Source: Petrolisthes cinctipes (Eukaryota > Arthropoda > Malacostraca > Decapoda > Porcellanidae). From it: a DNA stretch of 64,000 nucleotides. Position 1 is the first letter of the stretch, and every line of letters starts with the position of its first letter. This document shows positions 12,417 to 24,437 of this stretch, piece by piece. The notes under the pieces are model-generated. The model saw nothing but the letters and a program-made list of their open reading frames with translations. It did not search any database and was not told where the DNA came from. The position numbers and the translations under genes are program-made. The stretch is taken from the NCBI GenBank assembly GCA_033782935.1, contig JAWQEG010000286.1:881501-945500 (forward strand), given 5' to 3'.

Positions 12417-13970
12417 TTTTGACAGTTTAACCTTTAATCCAACATCCTGCAGTCGTTGTAAGACTCTAGCTGTTATTTTTTGTAGGTGTGAATTTACATC
12501 AGGGCTGACAATAATTAAGTCATCTAAGTAAGCTACAACATCTTGAGTCATGTCGCTGAAGATAGTATTTATCATCCTTTGGAATGTTAGGGGTGCATTG
12601 GATAATCTAAAGGGCATTCTGAAAAATTGCCAATGACCATTGGGGTGCTAAAAGCAGTAATAGGTTTGAATTGGTCATCTAATTCTACTTGCCAATAACC
12701 ACTAATTAGGTCAAGACTACTAAAGACTCCGTTATTTTCCCCAATATCCATGAGGATTTCTTTAAGTACAGGTAATGGGTACCTATCCATGACAGTTTTC
12801 TTATTTATCTTCCTAAAATCTGTAACAGGGAGGAAATCACCTGTTTTCTTAGTCACCAAGAATAATGGGCTGTTATAAGGACTGTTTGAAGACTCAATGA
12901 TTCCTTCTGTAGACATATCATCCACCATTTTATTCATTATTTGTCTTTGACTATGAGGTAATCTGTAAGCTTTCACATATACTGGATCTGTGTCTGTTAA
13001 TGATATGTGATGTTTAACTAGTGTTGTTTTCCCCAACCGCTCACCAGGTAAAGCAATAGCCGACCTGTGATTTGCTAATATATGTAAAAGCTGTGTGCGA
13101 TGTGAAGGAAAATCATTTACTTGTACATGCTCATATAATTCATTAATAGTTTGCCTAAGTTGCAATTCATCAACAGTGTGTATGTTGGCTAAGGGAGGAG
13201 ATTCTTTTTCCATTTGTATTGGTTTAAAAAACACAAAAAAGTCACCTAGGTATGTACCTGGTTTTATTTTCACTGCCTGATCAACCTTGTTAAAAATTAG
13301 AGCTTCAATGAAGTTGTCTTTTTGTACCAGAGAAAATATGGATTTCATACCAACATTATTTATTTTACAAGTTTCACTTAAGGATATGGTTTGTTTTCCC
13401 ACATAATTGTCACCTTTCACTTTCACCGTTATGATAGCAAACCCTTTACTTGGTAATTTTACCGTACTTTTGACACTGCCTGCCAGTCGAGTCTGTGAGT
13501 CACTGACCCTTGTCTCCGAGCCTAATGCTGTGCACTGCTGACTCCGCGGTTGACATGGGTACACTTGGCCCTGAAAGATAATTGACAGGAGGGATATTGC
13601 AATGTCAAGGTAGTGATCTGTCAGTTCTTTTAAACCTAACAATCCATCAGTTGGCAAACTGAAGTTTTCACAAATGTAAAAGGTGCATTTTAGTGTCTGA
13701 CTATTTAATGAAAGTGTAATAGGAAATTGGACCATACCTTTAATGATTAATTTACTACCAGATAAAGTTTAAATCTGATGGTTGAATAGACCATCGTTGT
13801 TGTGGGTTTTCCTTTAACAGCTGTTTAAGTGTTACTTCAGACAGTAATGATACACAAGCTCCAGTATCAAAAGCTAACGAGACATTTGTATTCCCAATGT
13901 TACAAGGAAGTGATAGTACATCAACTTTACCCAAGACAGCAACAAGTATATTTATTTGTTTAGGCGTGAT
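12417..13970 (-). pseudogene. LTR-3 protease and reverse transcriptase fragment (left arm)
   Basis: Reading on the minus strand, the protease region (about 13970-13770) carries AFDTGACVSLLS with the DTGA catalytic motif. A longer frame at 13735-12587 then enters the Ty3-type reverse transcriptase with KAYRLPHSQRQIMN, VTDFRKINKKT and SSLDLISGYWQVEL. After a frame change near 12600 the fold continues with MPFRLSNAPLTFQRM and the catalytic AYLDDLI, and ends at LKVKLSKC, where LTR-3 homology stops. The protease and RT frames are separated by a stop. Non-functional. Confidence 0.8.
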
Positions 13971-15240
13971 TAAATTGGCGTTTTTTTTTTTTTTTTTAAA
14001 TCGTCACCTGTATTTGCACGTCTATTATTTATTTGGTCTCTTGCATTTAATGTGACTCTACATTCATCTGTGTTATGTGTCACACTATTATGAATAATGC
14101 AATACTTGTTACTGGGCTTGTTCTCACTTTCACTTGCTACTTTATTACTATTATCCTTACTTTTGACATTTGAGCGATTATTCTTGTTAAAGTAACACTT
14201 ATCTGGGCTGTGTCCATATTTTCTGCAGATTTTACAATAAGGTTTCTTCTTCGAACTCTGAGGTGTGAAGTTTGTAGTGTGTTGTGTCTGTGAAGTGCTG
14301 TGGTGAGTGTCTGTGTCAGTGATCACGGCTACAGGTAGGGCTCTAGGTACATTAAGAGGTTCTTTTTGACTAACCTTTGCTGCATATTTGACCAATCTGT
14401 CACTTGGTTTATATTCTATTTTAGCAGCTTCAAGCCTGGATTCCTCTGTTAAAAGCAACACATACTGTATGTACTCAATGATCTGGTATACATTATCCGC
14501 TTTCATGTTACCTTGTGTGTTCAACCACTCTGACCCTTTTAAGAGTTGTTTAGCATCGCTAATGGTCGAACCTGCTAACGCTAGAGCCGTACTTGAATTA
14601 GCTGTTCCACAATTACTCACTGTCCTTTTACCATTCTGTGTACCCATGCTAGTGGACCGCCAAACTGCCCCCCACCGAAAACATCTATGAGGTCTTCACA
14701 AAGCTGTTTAAAATTATTTAAGATATCTGGATCCGTGAAAGCAGTTGCAGTCAGTAATGTGCTAGCATTTGAGTCTGGTTTAATATGACCACGTACGAAC
14801 CTTATTTTCCCTTTGTCATCTGTAATTCCTGTAGGAAGCATATTATCTTCACAAACCCTTAGAAATGTATGGATATTATAGTTAACATCGTCTCCAGTGA
14901 ATTCCTTCACTGTATGAGCTTGGGGAAGAACATTAATAGTAGCAGAAGTGTTAGTTGCCATTGTGTGTGATGATGTGTTAGTATGTAAAGCCGTAGAGTA
15001 AGTACGTCCTGACCTGGTTTTACTAGGTGAAATGTTAGAGGTAAAACTAGTAAACAAATCAGTTAATGAGGTAGATCTAGTAAGAGGAGGACTATTAATT
15101 GTCACTCTATCTTCTTTTATGTCTAAATCTAGGACAAGAATATTTTTACTTACGGGAGAACTTACACTTTCTATTGTACTCACACTTAAATTAGTGATTT
15201 CTGTTGAATCAACTAAACTGTCATTACTTTCAAATATTGT
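13970..15240 (-). pseudogene. LTR-3 gag (left arm), frameshifted
   Basis: The first part (15240-14617) contains the capsid-like region (VKEFTGDD, HTFLRVCEDNML). It continues in another frame from 14647 to 13970 and ends with two zinc-knuckle-like motifs, CKICRKYGHSPDKC and CIIHNSVTHNTDEC. The first frame has no ATG: the longest frame opens just after a stop. The frame change at about 14640 is identical in the right-arm copy. A run of 17 T at 13981 marks the 3' end. Confidence 0.75.
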
Positions 15241-16580
15241 TTAACTATGTTTAAGCTTACGAAGCGAAAACAATGAGGTACCGGATTTTTCTTCCATTCA
15301 TTACCTGTCACTCTGCGTGAAGATTCACAAAGAACATTCCTTCTGGTATATATACGTGAAGATATACGCATATAGTACTCTAAATTATGAATACATAGAA
15401 TTTGTAATGAGGTGATATTTGGTAATACGTTTATATATTTATATATCCTAATGTGATGATGTTAGGATGTGTATGTATTTGTAAATATATGTACCTAAGC
15501 TACTGACCACGAATAGTAGAGTAGGCTTTGATAATTAGTTGGATAGTATTCCAGTAGTCGTGTGACGTCGTACTAATTACCAAGCCAACGTCCTTTCCTG
15601 GATGTTAGCACTGTCAACTGAAGAATGTTGATATGTTGATTGAAGTACTGTGTAGCTGCGAAGCACTGTTTAACTGCACTGTAGTAGTGAAGTTATTTGA
15701 GCTGCTAATATAGTCTCTCACTGTAGTTAAAGTATTCACCTCACTAGGCTATACTGTAGTGTAAGTATAGTAGTAGTGGTAGTACTGGTCGTGTGGTAGA
15801 GTAGTAGTATGGTGCTGGTAGTGTGGTAGTGATGACGCAACCAGTGTGTGGTAGGATGACGCAACCAGTTTATGGTAGCGCGGGACGATTAGCGAGGCTA
15901 GCTTGCTGTGCTGACTCGACTCGACTGTCCTTCACTTAATTAACCCCTTGCTTCTCCTTCACTTCACTTCTCCTATCTTCTCTTTTTACTTTTGTGTCTT
16001 TTCTTAGGTTATCACTTGCTATTAATTGTTTTGTTTCTCTCCTTTTTCCACCATATATGTTCGTATCACCACCGTTGTTCACCAAATATGTGCTAGTGGA
16101 GCGGTCGGTCACTTACACAAATCGGTTGTTGATGTCGTTGTTGATGTTCTTGTAGGGTGGTAGGCTTTTGTCTTTTCGGAGTATATTTTTAGAATAGGTT
16201 AGGTGATTATTATGGTATGGAGAGTTAGCACACCTTGTCTTAGTTTAACAAGATTTTATTAATAACCCAAGTGGTAGTACAGTTTCACAAAAGGGTTAAG
16301 TTAGGCTTAGGAGCTAACTTTAAAGAGAGAGATGGCTATGAGACCCCTTGTGTAGCGATTGGTTGTCTCTAGCATACTACTCTATAGGAGGGTACAAGAA
16401 GAGCTCTCTGTGTTGTCCCCCGTGACTTGTGACGTCACTTATTGTTGAGGAAACTTGGTTCCCATGGACCCGTTTATGTCAGGTCAGCTAGTTTGAGCGA
16501 TCATGTGGTGGAACATGGTATGACTCACTAGGTATATGTAGATATATTATATGTAGATATATGTACTTATAACCGGTACA

Positions 16581-18765
16581 ATGGAAAATTTAATAATGAC
16601 AAACATAAAAATTACAAATTTATTAATGACAAATTTAATGATAATTTAAAAAGATTTTAATAATGACAAACTTAATAATGAGAAACTTAATAATGACAGA
16701 TTTAGTAATAACAAATTAAATAATGACAGATTTAATAATGACAGATTTAATAATGACAAACTTAATATGACAAATTTATAATGACAAATTTATTAATTAC
16801 AGATTTAATGTATTGACAATTCATAATGACAATTTAAGAATGATAAATTTAATAATGATAGATTTAATAATGACAAATTTGATAATGACAAATTTAATTA
16901 TGACAGATTTAATAATGACAGTTTTAATAATGATAAATTTAATAATGACAAATATATTAATGACAAATTTAATAATGACAATTTTTTTATATAGACAAAT
17001 TTAATGTATTGACAATTAATAATGACAAATTGAATAATGACAGATTTTATAATGACAGATGTAATAATGACAAATTTAATAATGACAAATTTAATAATGA
17101 CAATTTAATAATGACAAATTTAATAATGACAAATTTAATAATGACAAATTTAATAATGACAAATATATTAATGATAAATTTAATAATGACAAATTAAATA
17201 ATGACAAATTTAATAATGGCAATTTTAATGTCAAATTTAATAATGACAAATTTATTAAAGACATTTAATAATGACAGATATAATAATAAATGATTTAATT
17301 ATGACAGATTTATTAATGACAAATTTAATAATGAAAAATTTTATAATTAAAAATAATTTAATGATGACAAACTTAATGACAAATTTAATAATGAAAATTA
17401 AATAATGACTGATTTAATAATGACAAACTTAATAATGACAAATTTAATAATGACAGATTTAATAATGGCAGATTTAATAATGACAAATTTATTAATAACA
17501 GATTTAATAATGACAAATTTAATAATGAAAAATTTATTAATGATAAATTTAATAATGAAAAATTAAATAATGACAAATTTAATAATGACAATTTTAATGA
17601 CAAATTTAATAATGAAAAATATATTAATGACATTTAATAATGACAGATTTAATAATGAATTATTTAATTATGACAGAGTTATTAATGACAAATTTAATTA
17701 TGAAAAATTTAATAATTATAAATAATTTAATAATGACAAACTTAATAATGACAAATTTAATAATGACAAATTTAATAATGAAAATTAGATAATGACTGAT
17801 TTAATAATGACAAATTTAATAATGACAAATTTAATAATGACAGATTTAATAATGGCAGATATAATTATGACAATTCTCTTATGATAAATTTAATATATTA
17901 ACAATTTATAAACACAAATATAATTAATAATGACATATTTATTAATGACAAATTAAATGATGACAAATTTGACAATGACAAATTTTGTTTAATGAAAAAT
18001 TTAATATATTGGCAATTAATAATGACAAATTTAATAATGACAAAATTAATAAGGCCAAATTTAATAATAAAAAATTTAATAATGACAGATTTTATAATGA
18101 CTGATTTAATGATTTAATAATGACAAATTTAATAATGACAAATTTAATAATGACAATTTTAATAATGACAAATTTTATAATGACTAATTTAATAATGACA
18201 AATTTATTAATGGCAAATTTAATAATGACAATTTTTAAGATGACAAATTCAATAATGACAAATTTAATAATGACAAATATAAAAATGACAAATTTAAAAA
18301 TGACAAATTTAATAATGACATATTTAATAAAGACAGATTTAATAACGAAAGATTTAATAATGAAAAATTTAATATATTGACAAATAATAATGACAAGTTT
18401 AATAATGATAAATTTAATAATGATTGATTTAAAAATGACAAATCTTATAATTCAAAATTTAATAATGACGAATTAAAAGTTACAAATTTAAAAATGACAG
18501 ATTTAATAATGACAGATTTTATAATAAAAAATTTAATAATGACAAATTTGATAATGACAAATTTAATAATAAATTAAAAATAATTTAATAATGATAAACT
18601 TAATAATGACAAATTTAATAATGTCAAATTTATTACTGACAAATTAAATAATGACAGATTTAATAATGACAGATTTAAAATGACAGAATTAATAATGACA
18701 AATTAAAAAAAAGTGAAAAATATAATAATGACAAATTTATTAATGACAAATTTAATAATGTTATT
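16581..18765 (+). repeat. 15-bp minisatellite block, AATAATGACAAATTT orientation
   Basis: Tandem copies of a 15-bp unit with consensus AATAATGACAAATTT, diverged by point changes and small indels. A longer variant containing ATATTGACAATTAATAATG recurs and gives a higher-order pattern. It starts directly at the outer end of LTR-3. Open frames through it encode pentapeptide repeats and are not genes. Confidence 0.95.
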
Positions 18766-21385
18766 ATAAATCTGTCATTATTAAATTTGTCATTATTAAA
18801 TCTGTCATTATTAAATCTGTCATTATTAAATCTGTCATTATTAAATTTGTCGTTATTAAATTTGTCATTGTTAAATTTGACATTACTAAGTCTGTCATTA
18901 TTGAATTTGTAATTATTAAATTTTTCATTATTAAATTTTTGTCATTATTAAATTTGTCGTTTTAAATTTGTCATTATGATATTTGTCATTATTAATTGTC
19001 AATATATTAAATCGGTCATTACTAAATTTGTCGTTATTAAATTTGTCATTATTATATTTGTCATTATTAAAACTGTCATTATCAATTGTCATTATTAAAT
19101 TTGTAATTATTGAATTTTTCATTATTCAATCGGTCATTATTAAATTTGTCATTAGTAAATTTCTCGTTATTAAATTTGTCATTATTATTTGTTAGTATAA
19201 TAAATTTGTCATTATTAAATTTGTAATTATTGAAATTGTCATTATTAAATTTGTCATTATGAAATTTGTCATTAAATTTGCCATTATGATATTTGTCATT
19301 ATTTATTGTCAATATATTAAATCGGTCATTACTAAATTTGTCATTATTAAATCTGTCATTATTAAATCTGTCATTATTAAATCTGTCATTATTAAAAATG
19401 TCATTGTTAAACCTGTTTTTATTAAATTTGTCGTTATTAAGTCTACCATTATTAAATTTGACATTTTTAAGTGTCTTTATTGAACTTGTCATTATTAATT
19501 TGTCATTATTAAATTTGTCATTATTAAATTTGTCGTTTTTAATTTGTCATTATTAAAGATGTCGTTATTAAATTTGTCATTATTAAATTTGTCATTATTA
19601 AATCTGTCATTATTAAATATTTTATTATTAAAGTTGTCATTATTAATTTGTCATTATTAATTGTCAATATATTAAATCTGTCATTATTAAATTTGTCATT
19701 ATTATATCTGTCATTATTAATTTTGACATTATTAAATCAATTATTATTAAATCTGTCATTATAAATCTGTCATTATTAAATCTATCGTTATTAAATTTGT
19801 TATTTTTAAATTTGTCGTTATTAAGTTCATCATTATTAAATTTGTCATTATTAAATTTGTCGTTACTAAATTTGTCATTATTAAATTTGTCATTATTTAA
19901 TTTGTCATTATTAAATTTGTCATTATGAAATTTGTCATTATTAAATCTGTCATTATTGAATTTGTCATTATTATATCTGTCATATTTAAATCTGTCATTA
20001 TTAAATCTGTCATCCTTAACTCTGTCATTGTTAATTCTGTCATTATCAAATTTGTCATTATTAATTGTCAATATATTAAATTTGTCATTATTAAATTTGT
20101 CATTATTAAATTTGTGTTTATTAAATGTCATTATTAAATTTTTCATTATTAAATTTTTCATTATTGAATTTGTCATTATTAAATTTGTCATTATTGAATC
20201 TGTCATTATTAAATTTGTCATTATTAAATTTGTCATTATTGAATTTTTCATTATTAAATCGTTCATTATTAAATTTGTTATTATTAAATTTGTCATTAGT
20301 AAATTTGTCATTATTAAATTTGTCATTATTAATCGTCAATATATTAAATTTGTCATTATTAAATTTGTCATTATTGAATTTTTTATTATTAAATCGTTCA
20401 TTATTAAATTTTTCATTAGTAAATTTGTTTTTATTAAATTTGTCATTATTAAATTTGTCGTTATTAAATTTGTCATTATTAAATTTGTCATTATTAATTG
20501 TCAATAAATTAATTTTGTCATTACTAAATTTGTCATTATTAAATTTGTCATTATTAAATTTGTTATTATTAAATTTATTATTATTAAATTTGTCATTATT
20601 AAATTTGTCATTCTAAAATCTGTTATAATTAAATCTGTCATTGTTGTATCTGTCATTATTAAATTTGTCGTTATTAATTGTCAGTATTTAAAAATTTTCA
20701 TTATTAATCTTGTCATTATTAAATATGTCATTATTAAATTTTTCATTATTATTTGTCAATATATTAAATTTGTCATTATTAAATTTGTCGTTACTGAATT
20801 TGTCATTATATAATCTGTCATTATAATATCTGTCATTATTAAAGTTGTCATTATTAAATTTGTCATTATTAATTGTCAATATATTAAATCTGTCATAATT
20901 AAATTTGACATTATTAAATCTATTATTATTAAATCTGTCATTATTAAATCTATCGTTATTAAATTTGTCATTTTTAAATTTGTCATTATTAAATTTGTCA
21001 TTATTAAATTTGTCATTATTAAATTTGTCATTATTAAATTGGTCATTATTTAATTTTTCATTATTAAATTTTTCATTATTTAATTTGTCATTATTAAATT
21101 TGTCATTATTAAATTTGTAATTATTAAATCTGTCATTATTAAATTTGTCATTATTTAATCTCTCATTATTAAATTTGTCATTATTAAATTTGTCATTTTA
21201 AAATTTGTCATTGTTAAATTTGTCATTATAATATGTCATTAAATTTGTCATTATTATATTTTTCATTAATAATTTTGTCATTAAATTTGCCATTATGAAA
21301 TTTGTCATTATTAATTGTCAATATATTAAATCAGTCATTATTAAATTTGTCATTATTGAATTTGTCATTATTAAATTTGTCATGC
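18766..21385 (-). repeat. 15-bp minisatellite block, inverted orientation
   Basis: The same 15-bp unit read as AAATTTGTCATTATT on the plus strand. The orientation switches abruptly at about 18766 (AATGTTATTATAAATCTGTC), making a local head-to-head inversion. The right arm has no counterpart of this block. Confidence 0.95.
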
Positions 21386-22872
21386 CAGCCATCAGCGGCC
21401 CCCCAGTGGGGGAGTGGACAGATATGGCTGCAGGCGGGGGATGGAGGCAGGTGGTAGACGACAGGATGTACAGGGAGAATTAGAAAGGGAAGAGGTTAGG
21501 AAAGCAATAGGGAACTTGAAGATGGGAAAGGCACCGGGGGTGGATGGGATAACTGCTGAAATGCTAAAGTGTGGGGGGGAGGTAGTGGTGGAGTGGATGT
21601 TGCTTATATGCACATTGGCTTGGAGGCAGGGAGAGGTGCCAGAGGATTGGAGGAGAGCCATAATTGTACCTTTCTATAAGGGGAAGGGGAATAAGGAGGA
21701 GTCTGGTAGTTATAGGGGAATAAGCCTTCTTAGTGTACCGGGGAAGGTATATGGTAAGGTTCTTACTGAAAGACTGGTTGATGTAACAGGGAATAAAGTT
21801 AGTGAGTAGCAGGGAGGGTTCAGAAAGGGTAGAGGATGTGTGGACCAAATATATGCATTAAAATCAATAGTGGAGAAATATATTGGGAAGGGTAGAAAGT
21901 TGTATGCTGCCTTCATGGACTTGGAGGAGGCATACGATAGGGTTGATAGGAAAGCTATGTCAGAGGTGTTGAGAATTTATTGTGTTGGGGGGTCTTTGCT
22001 GAAAGGCATTGAGGCCTTTTATGCAGAGGCAACAGCATGTGTACGGGTAGAGGGTGATCTAAGTGAGAGTTTTAATATTAGTGTAGGGCTGAGACAGGGA
22101 TGTGTTATGTCACCATAGTTGTTCAATATATATATGGATGGTTGTATGAGAGAGATGAAAGCCAAAGTGAATGGTTTGGAGGTGAAGTTGAGGCTGAATG
22201 AAGCAAATTGGTCCTTGAAGTTTATTTGCGGATGACACCGTGTTGATGGCTGAGAGTCAAAGGGAGTTACAGAGAGTGGTAGACGAATTTCAGTCTGTGT
22301 GTAAACGAAGGAAACTGAAAGTGAATGTTGGCAAAAGTAAATCGATGGTGTATGAGAGAGCAGAAACTGAAGTGATTGACTTTGCTACACCTTACAGAGT
22401 GGGAGTACCAACTGGGACTAAAGGTGAGATAACTCTGAGGGGTGAGAGGATGGAGGAAGTGAAGGAATTTAAGTACCTGGGTACAGTTCTGTGTAAACAT
22501 GGAAGTATGGAAGGAGAAATTAGGGAGAGAGCAGTGAAGGGTAGACAGGTCATAGGATCATTGGGAAGGATTATGAAGGGTAGAAGTGTGAGTATGGAGG
22601 TGAAAAGGGGACTGAGAAATAGTATAATCCTGCCGACACTGATATATGCATCAGAGACATGGATATGGAGTAGGGCGTATCAATCTAGAATAGGTGCTGT
22701 GGAAATGAGTTACTTGAGAGGAGCATGTAGGGTGTCTAGGTTGGATGGAGAAAGAAATGAAAGTGTATACGAGAGATATGGTATGAGTGAGAAGGCAATT
22801 GTTATTGAGTGTGAAGTGGTTGAGAGAGTGAAGCGAAATACACTGAGATGGTTTGGACATGTGGAGAGAATG
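21386..22872 (+). pseudogene. RTE-like LINE ORF2, left-arm copy, 5' part
   Basis: Reverse transcriptase of a LINE with RTE-like motifs: GKAPGVDGITAEML, IIVPFYKGKGNKE, GISLLSVPGKVYGK, FMDLEEAYDRVDR and GLRQGCVMSP, then (after a frame change at about 22225) the ADDTVLM active-site region and the C-terminal WFGHVERM. Stops at about 21807 and 22116 and the frame change make it dead. LTR-1 is inserted in the codon after WFGHVER, and the LINE resumes at 36322. The endonuclease half is absent. Confidence 0.85.
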
Positions 22873-23233
22873 TGTAACGACTCGAAAATATATGGATAAT
22901 GAATGAGCGTTAACACAAAAAAAAAATTATTGGTATCTTTTTAAGCCTTCCTCGTCCCGGCCAGGCGGTAGGAGAATTGAGAATGATATAGGAAAGGGGG
23001 CAAATACACTAAGATGTCTATAAAGTTTTCCCATTGAATTTATTACACACACACGATATTAATGAAGAATCTACTATAAATGATAATTATGCGGAACTTT
23101 AGCTTGGAATTAACTAAAAAAAATAAGAACAATGATGACCAGAATCAACCTTATAACTATACTTAGAATTTAACTTAGAATTATACTTAGAATTAGACTT
23201 GGAACTATACTCAGAATTTAACTTAGAATTATA

Positions 23234-23627
23234 TGTGCTGTTTCACCATATATTGTGTTCAATGTGTATGTGCTGTTTACCTTATATTGTGCTTAATGTG
23301 TATGTATGTGTATGGGCGTGTAGCGTGGTAAACAGGTGTGCTGCATTATTTAATTAAGTGATTTAACAACTGGTCTATCAAGTAGTTAGATTTCCAGCTC
23401 CCTTGTTCATTGAGGTTCATTGAGGCGGGACTGTGGTTCGGTGTGATTTCGAGACAGAGGTAAAACCGGCGAGGAGACGTGAGGGAGGGTCACTTCCACC
23501 GCACCTCTCGCCCTGACAACAGCCAGCACGCCATACAGCCACGTCGCCACAGTTCTGCTACATTGTGCACTACCTACAATATATTTTTGTATTAGAAGGC
23601 TGAGTTTCCTTACTGCCTACTCCTACA
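23234..23627 (+). repeat. LTR-2 5' LTR
   Basis: 394 bp, starting TGTGCTGTTTCACC and ending CTACTCCTACA. The gag ATG follows only 15 bases after its end, so there is almost no leader. No conventional TGG-starting tRNA primer-binding site is seen after the LTR. Confidence 0.93.
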
Positions 23628-23642
23628 AGCTATCTAGGCAGT

Positions 23643-24437
23643 ATGGAGGGTTTTGATTTGAGGCTTATTCCTGAGTTCGACGGCAGTGGCAACCACTCGG
23701 TGGTGGAGTGGTTACAGAAGCTGGAGTTGGTCTGCAAGCTGCGGAATATTAGTGACGTGGCGAGTGTTATCCCTCTTCGCCTCACCGGTGGTGCATTCGC
23801 AGTTTACCTACAGCTGGCTGAGCCTGACAGGAAGTCAACAGAGAAAGTGAAAGAGGCACTGTTGGCCGCGTTTGCAGTGGATCAGTATGTGGCCTATGAA
23901 CAGTTTATTAACAGGAAGTTGGGTAGTGGTGAAACCCCTGATGTGTACTTGGCTGATCTGCGACGCCTAGCCACGTTGTTCGGCGGGATGAGTGACAAGG
24001 CCATCGCTTGTGCTTTTGTGACCGGTCTGCCAGAGGGTGTTCGCCAGCTCCTAAGGGCTGGGTCACGACTGGAAACTCTCGACTTGGACCAGATTCTAGC
24101 GCGAGCAAGGGCAGTCCTCAAGGACGACGGCACCGTTGGGTCGTTATCGGAGGCGTGCTTCGGGGCTTCAGCGACACCTAGTGGGGAACCTTGCGCGGCC
24201 GCCGCGAGCTTCAGGTGTTACGCGTGTGGCGGCCTGAATCACCTCGCCAGAGACTGTCTAGCCCGCCATGCTGCCGGTGCGGGCAGAGGTGTGAGAGGAC
24301 GTGGCAGTTTGGGCCGCCCACGACGCAGGGGCAGGTGTTATGAGTGCGGTGCGGCCGGCCACTTCGCTTCGGCGTGTCGGGGAAACGAGAGTGGAGAGGG
24401 GGCATCAGCGCCAGCCTCCTCTCACGACAGTCAGTAA
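23643..24437 (+). CDS. gag: LTR-2 Gag
   Basis: 264-residue structural protein that would form the particle and bind the element RNA. The N-terminal two-thirds is capsid-like (VVEWLQKLELVCKL, and FINRKLGSGETPDVYLADL near residues 88-106). The C-terminal part has two CCHC zinc knuckles, CYACGGLNHLARDC (about 192-205) and CYECGAAGHFASAC (about 232-245), joined by an Arg/Gly-rich linker. The start is the ATG at 23643. The GC-rich codon use stands out from the AT-rich surroundings. Pol overlaps its end in the -1 frame. Confidence 0.93.
   Translation: MEGFDLRLIPEFDGSGNHSVVEWLQKLELVCKLRNISDVASVIPLRLTGGAFAVYLQLAEPDRKSTEKVKEALLAAFAVDQYVAYEQFINRKLGSGETPDVYLADLRRLATLFGGMSDKAIACAFVTGLPEGVRQLLRAGSRLETLDLDQILARARAVLKDDGTVGSLSEACFGASATPSGEPCAAAASFRCYACGGLNHLARDCLARHAAGAGRGVRGRGSLGRPRRRGRCYECGAAGHFASACRGNESGEGASAPASSHDSQ

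Larger units (their letters stand above)
12415..16580 (-). mobile_element. LTR-3, truncated Ty3-like LTR retrotransposon, left-arm copy
   Basis: On the minus strand the order is: a putative 5' LTR and leader (16580 to about 15240, starting TGTACCGGTTATAAC), gag in two frames, a protease, then pol cut off in the middle of the reverse transcriptase near 12415. No RNase H, integrase or 3' LTR is present. It is the mirror of 51462-56820. Both copies share the same gag frameshift, so the element was already dead when duplicated. Confidence 0.8.

Noticed and set aside
16813..20616. Many ORFs of 60-220 codons with repeating NDKFN, MTNLI, LSLLN or FVIIK
   Set aside because: They are translations of the 15-bp minisatellite, occur in several frames on both strands, and reflect a unit length divisible by three.
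16581..21385. CRISPR-like or spaced repeats
   Set aside because: Units are contiguous with no unique spacers, and the genome is eukaryotic.
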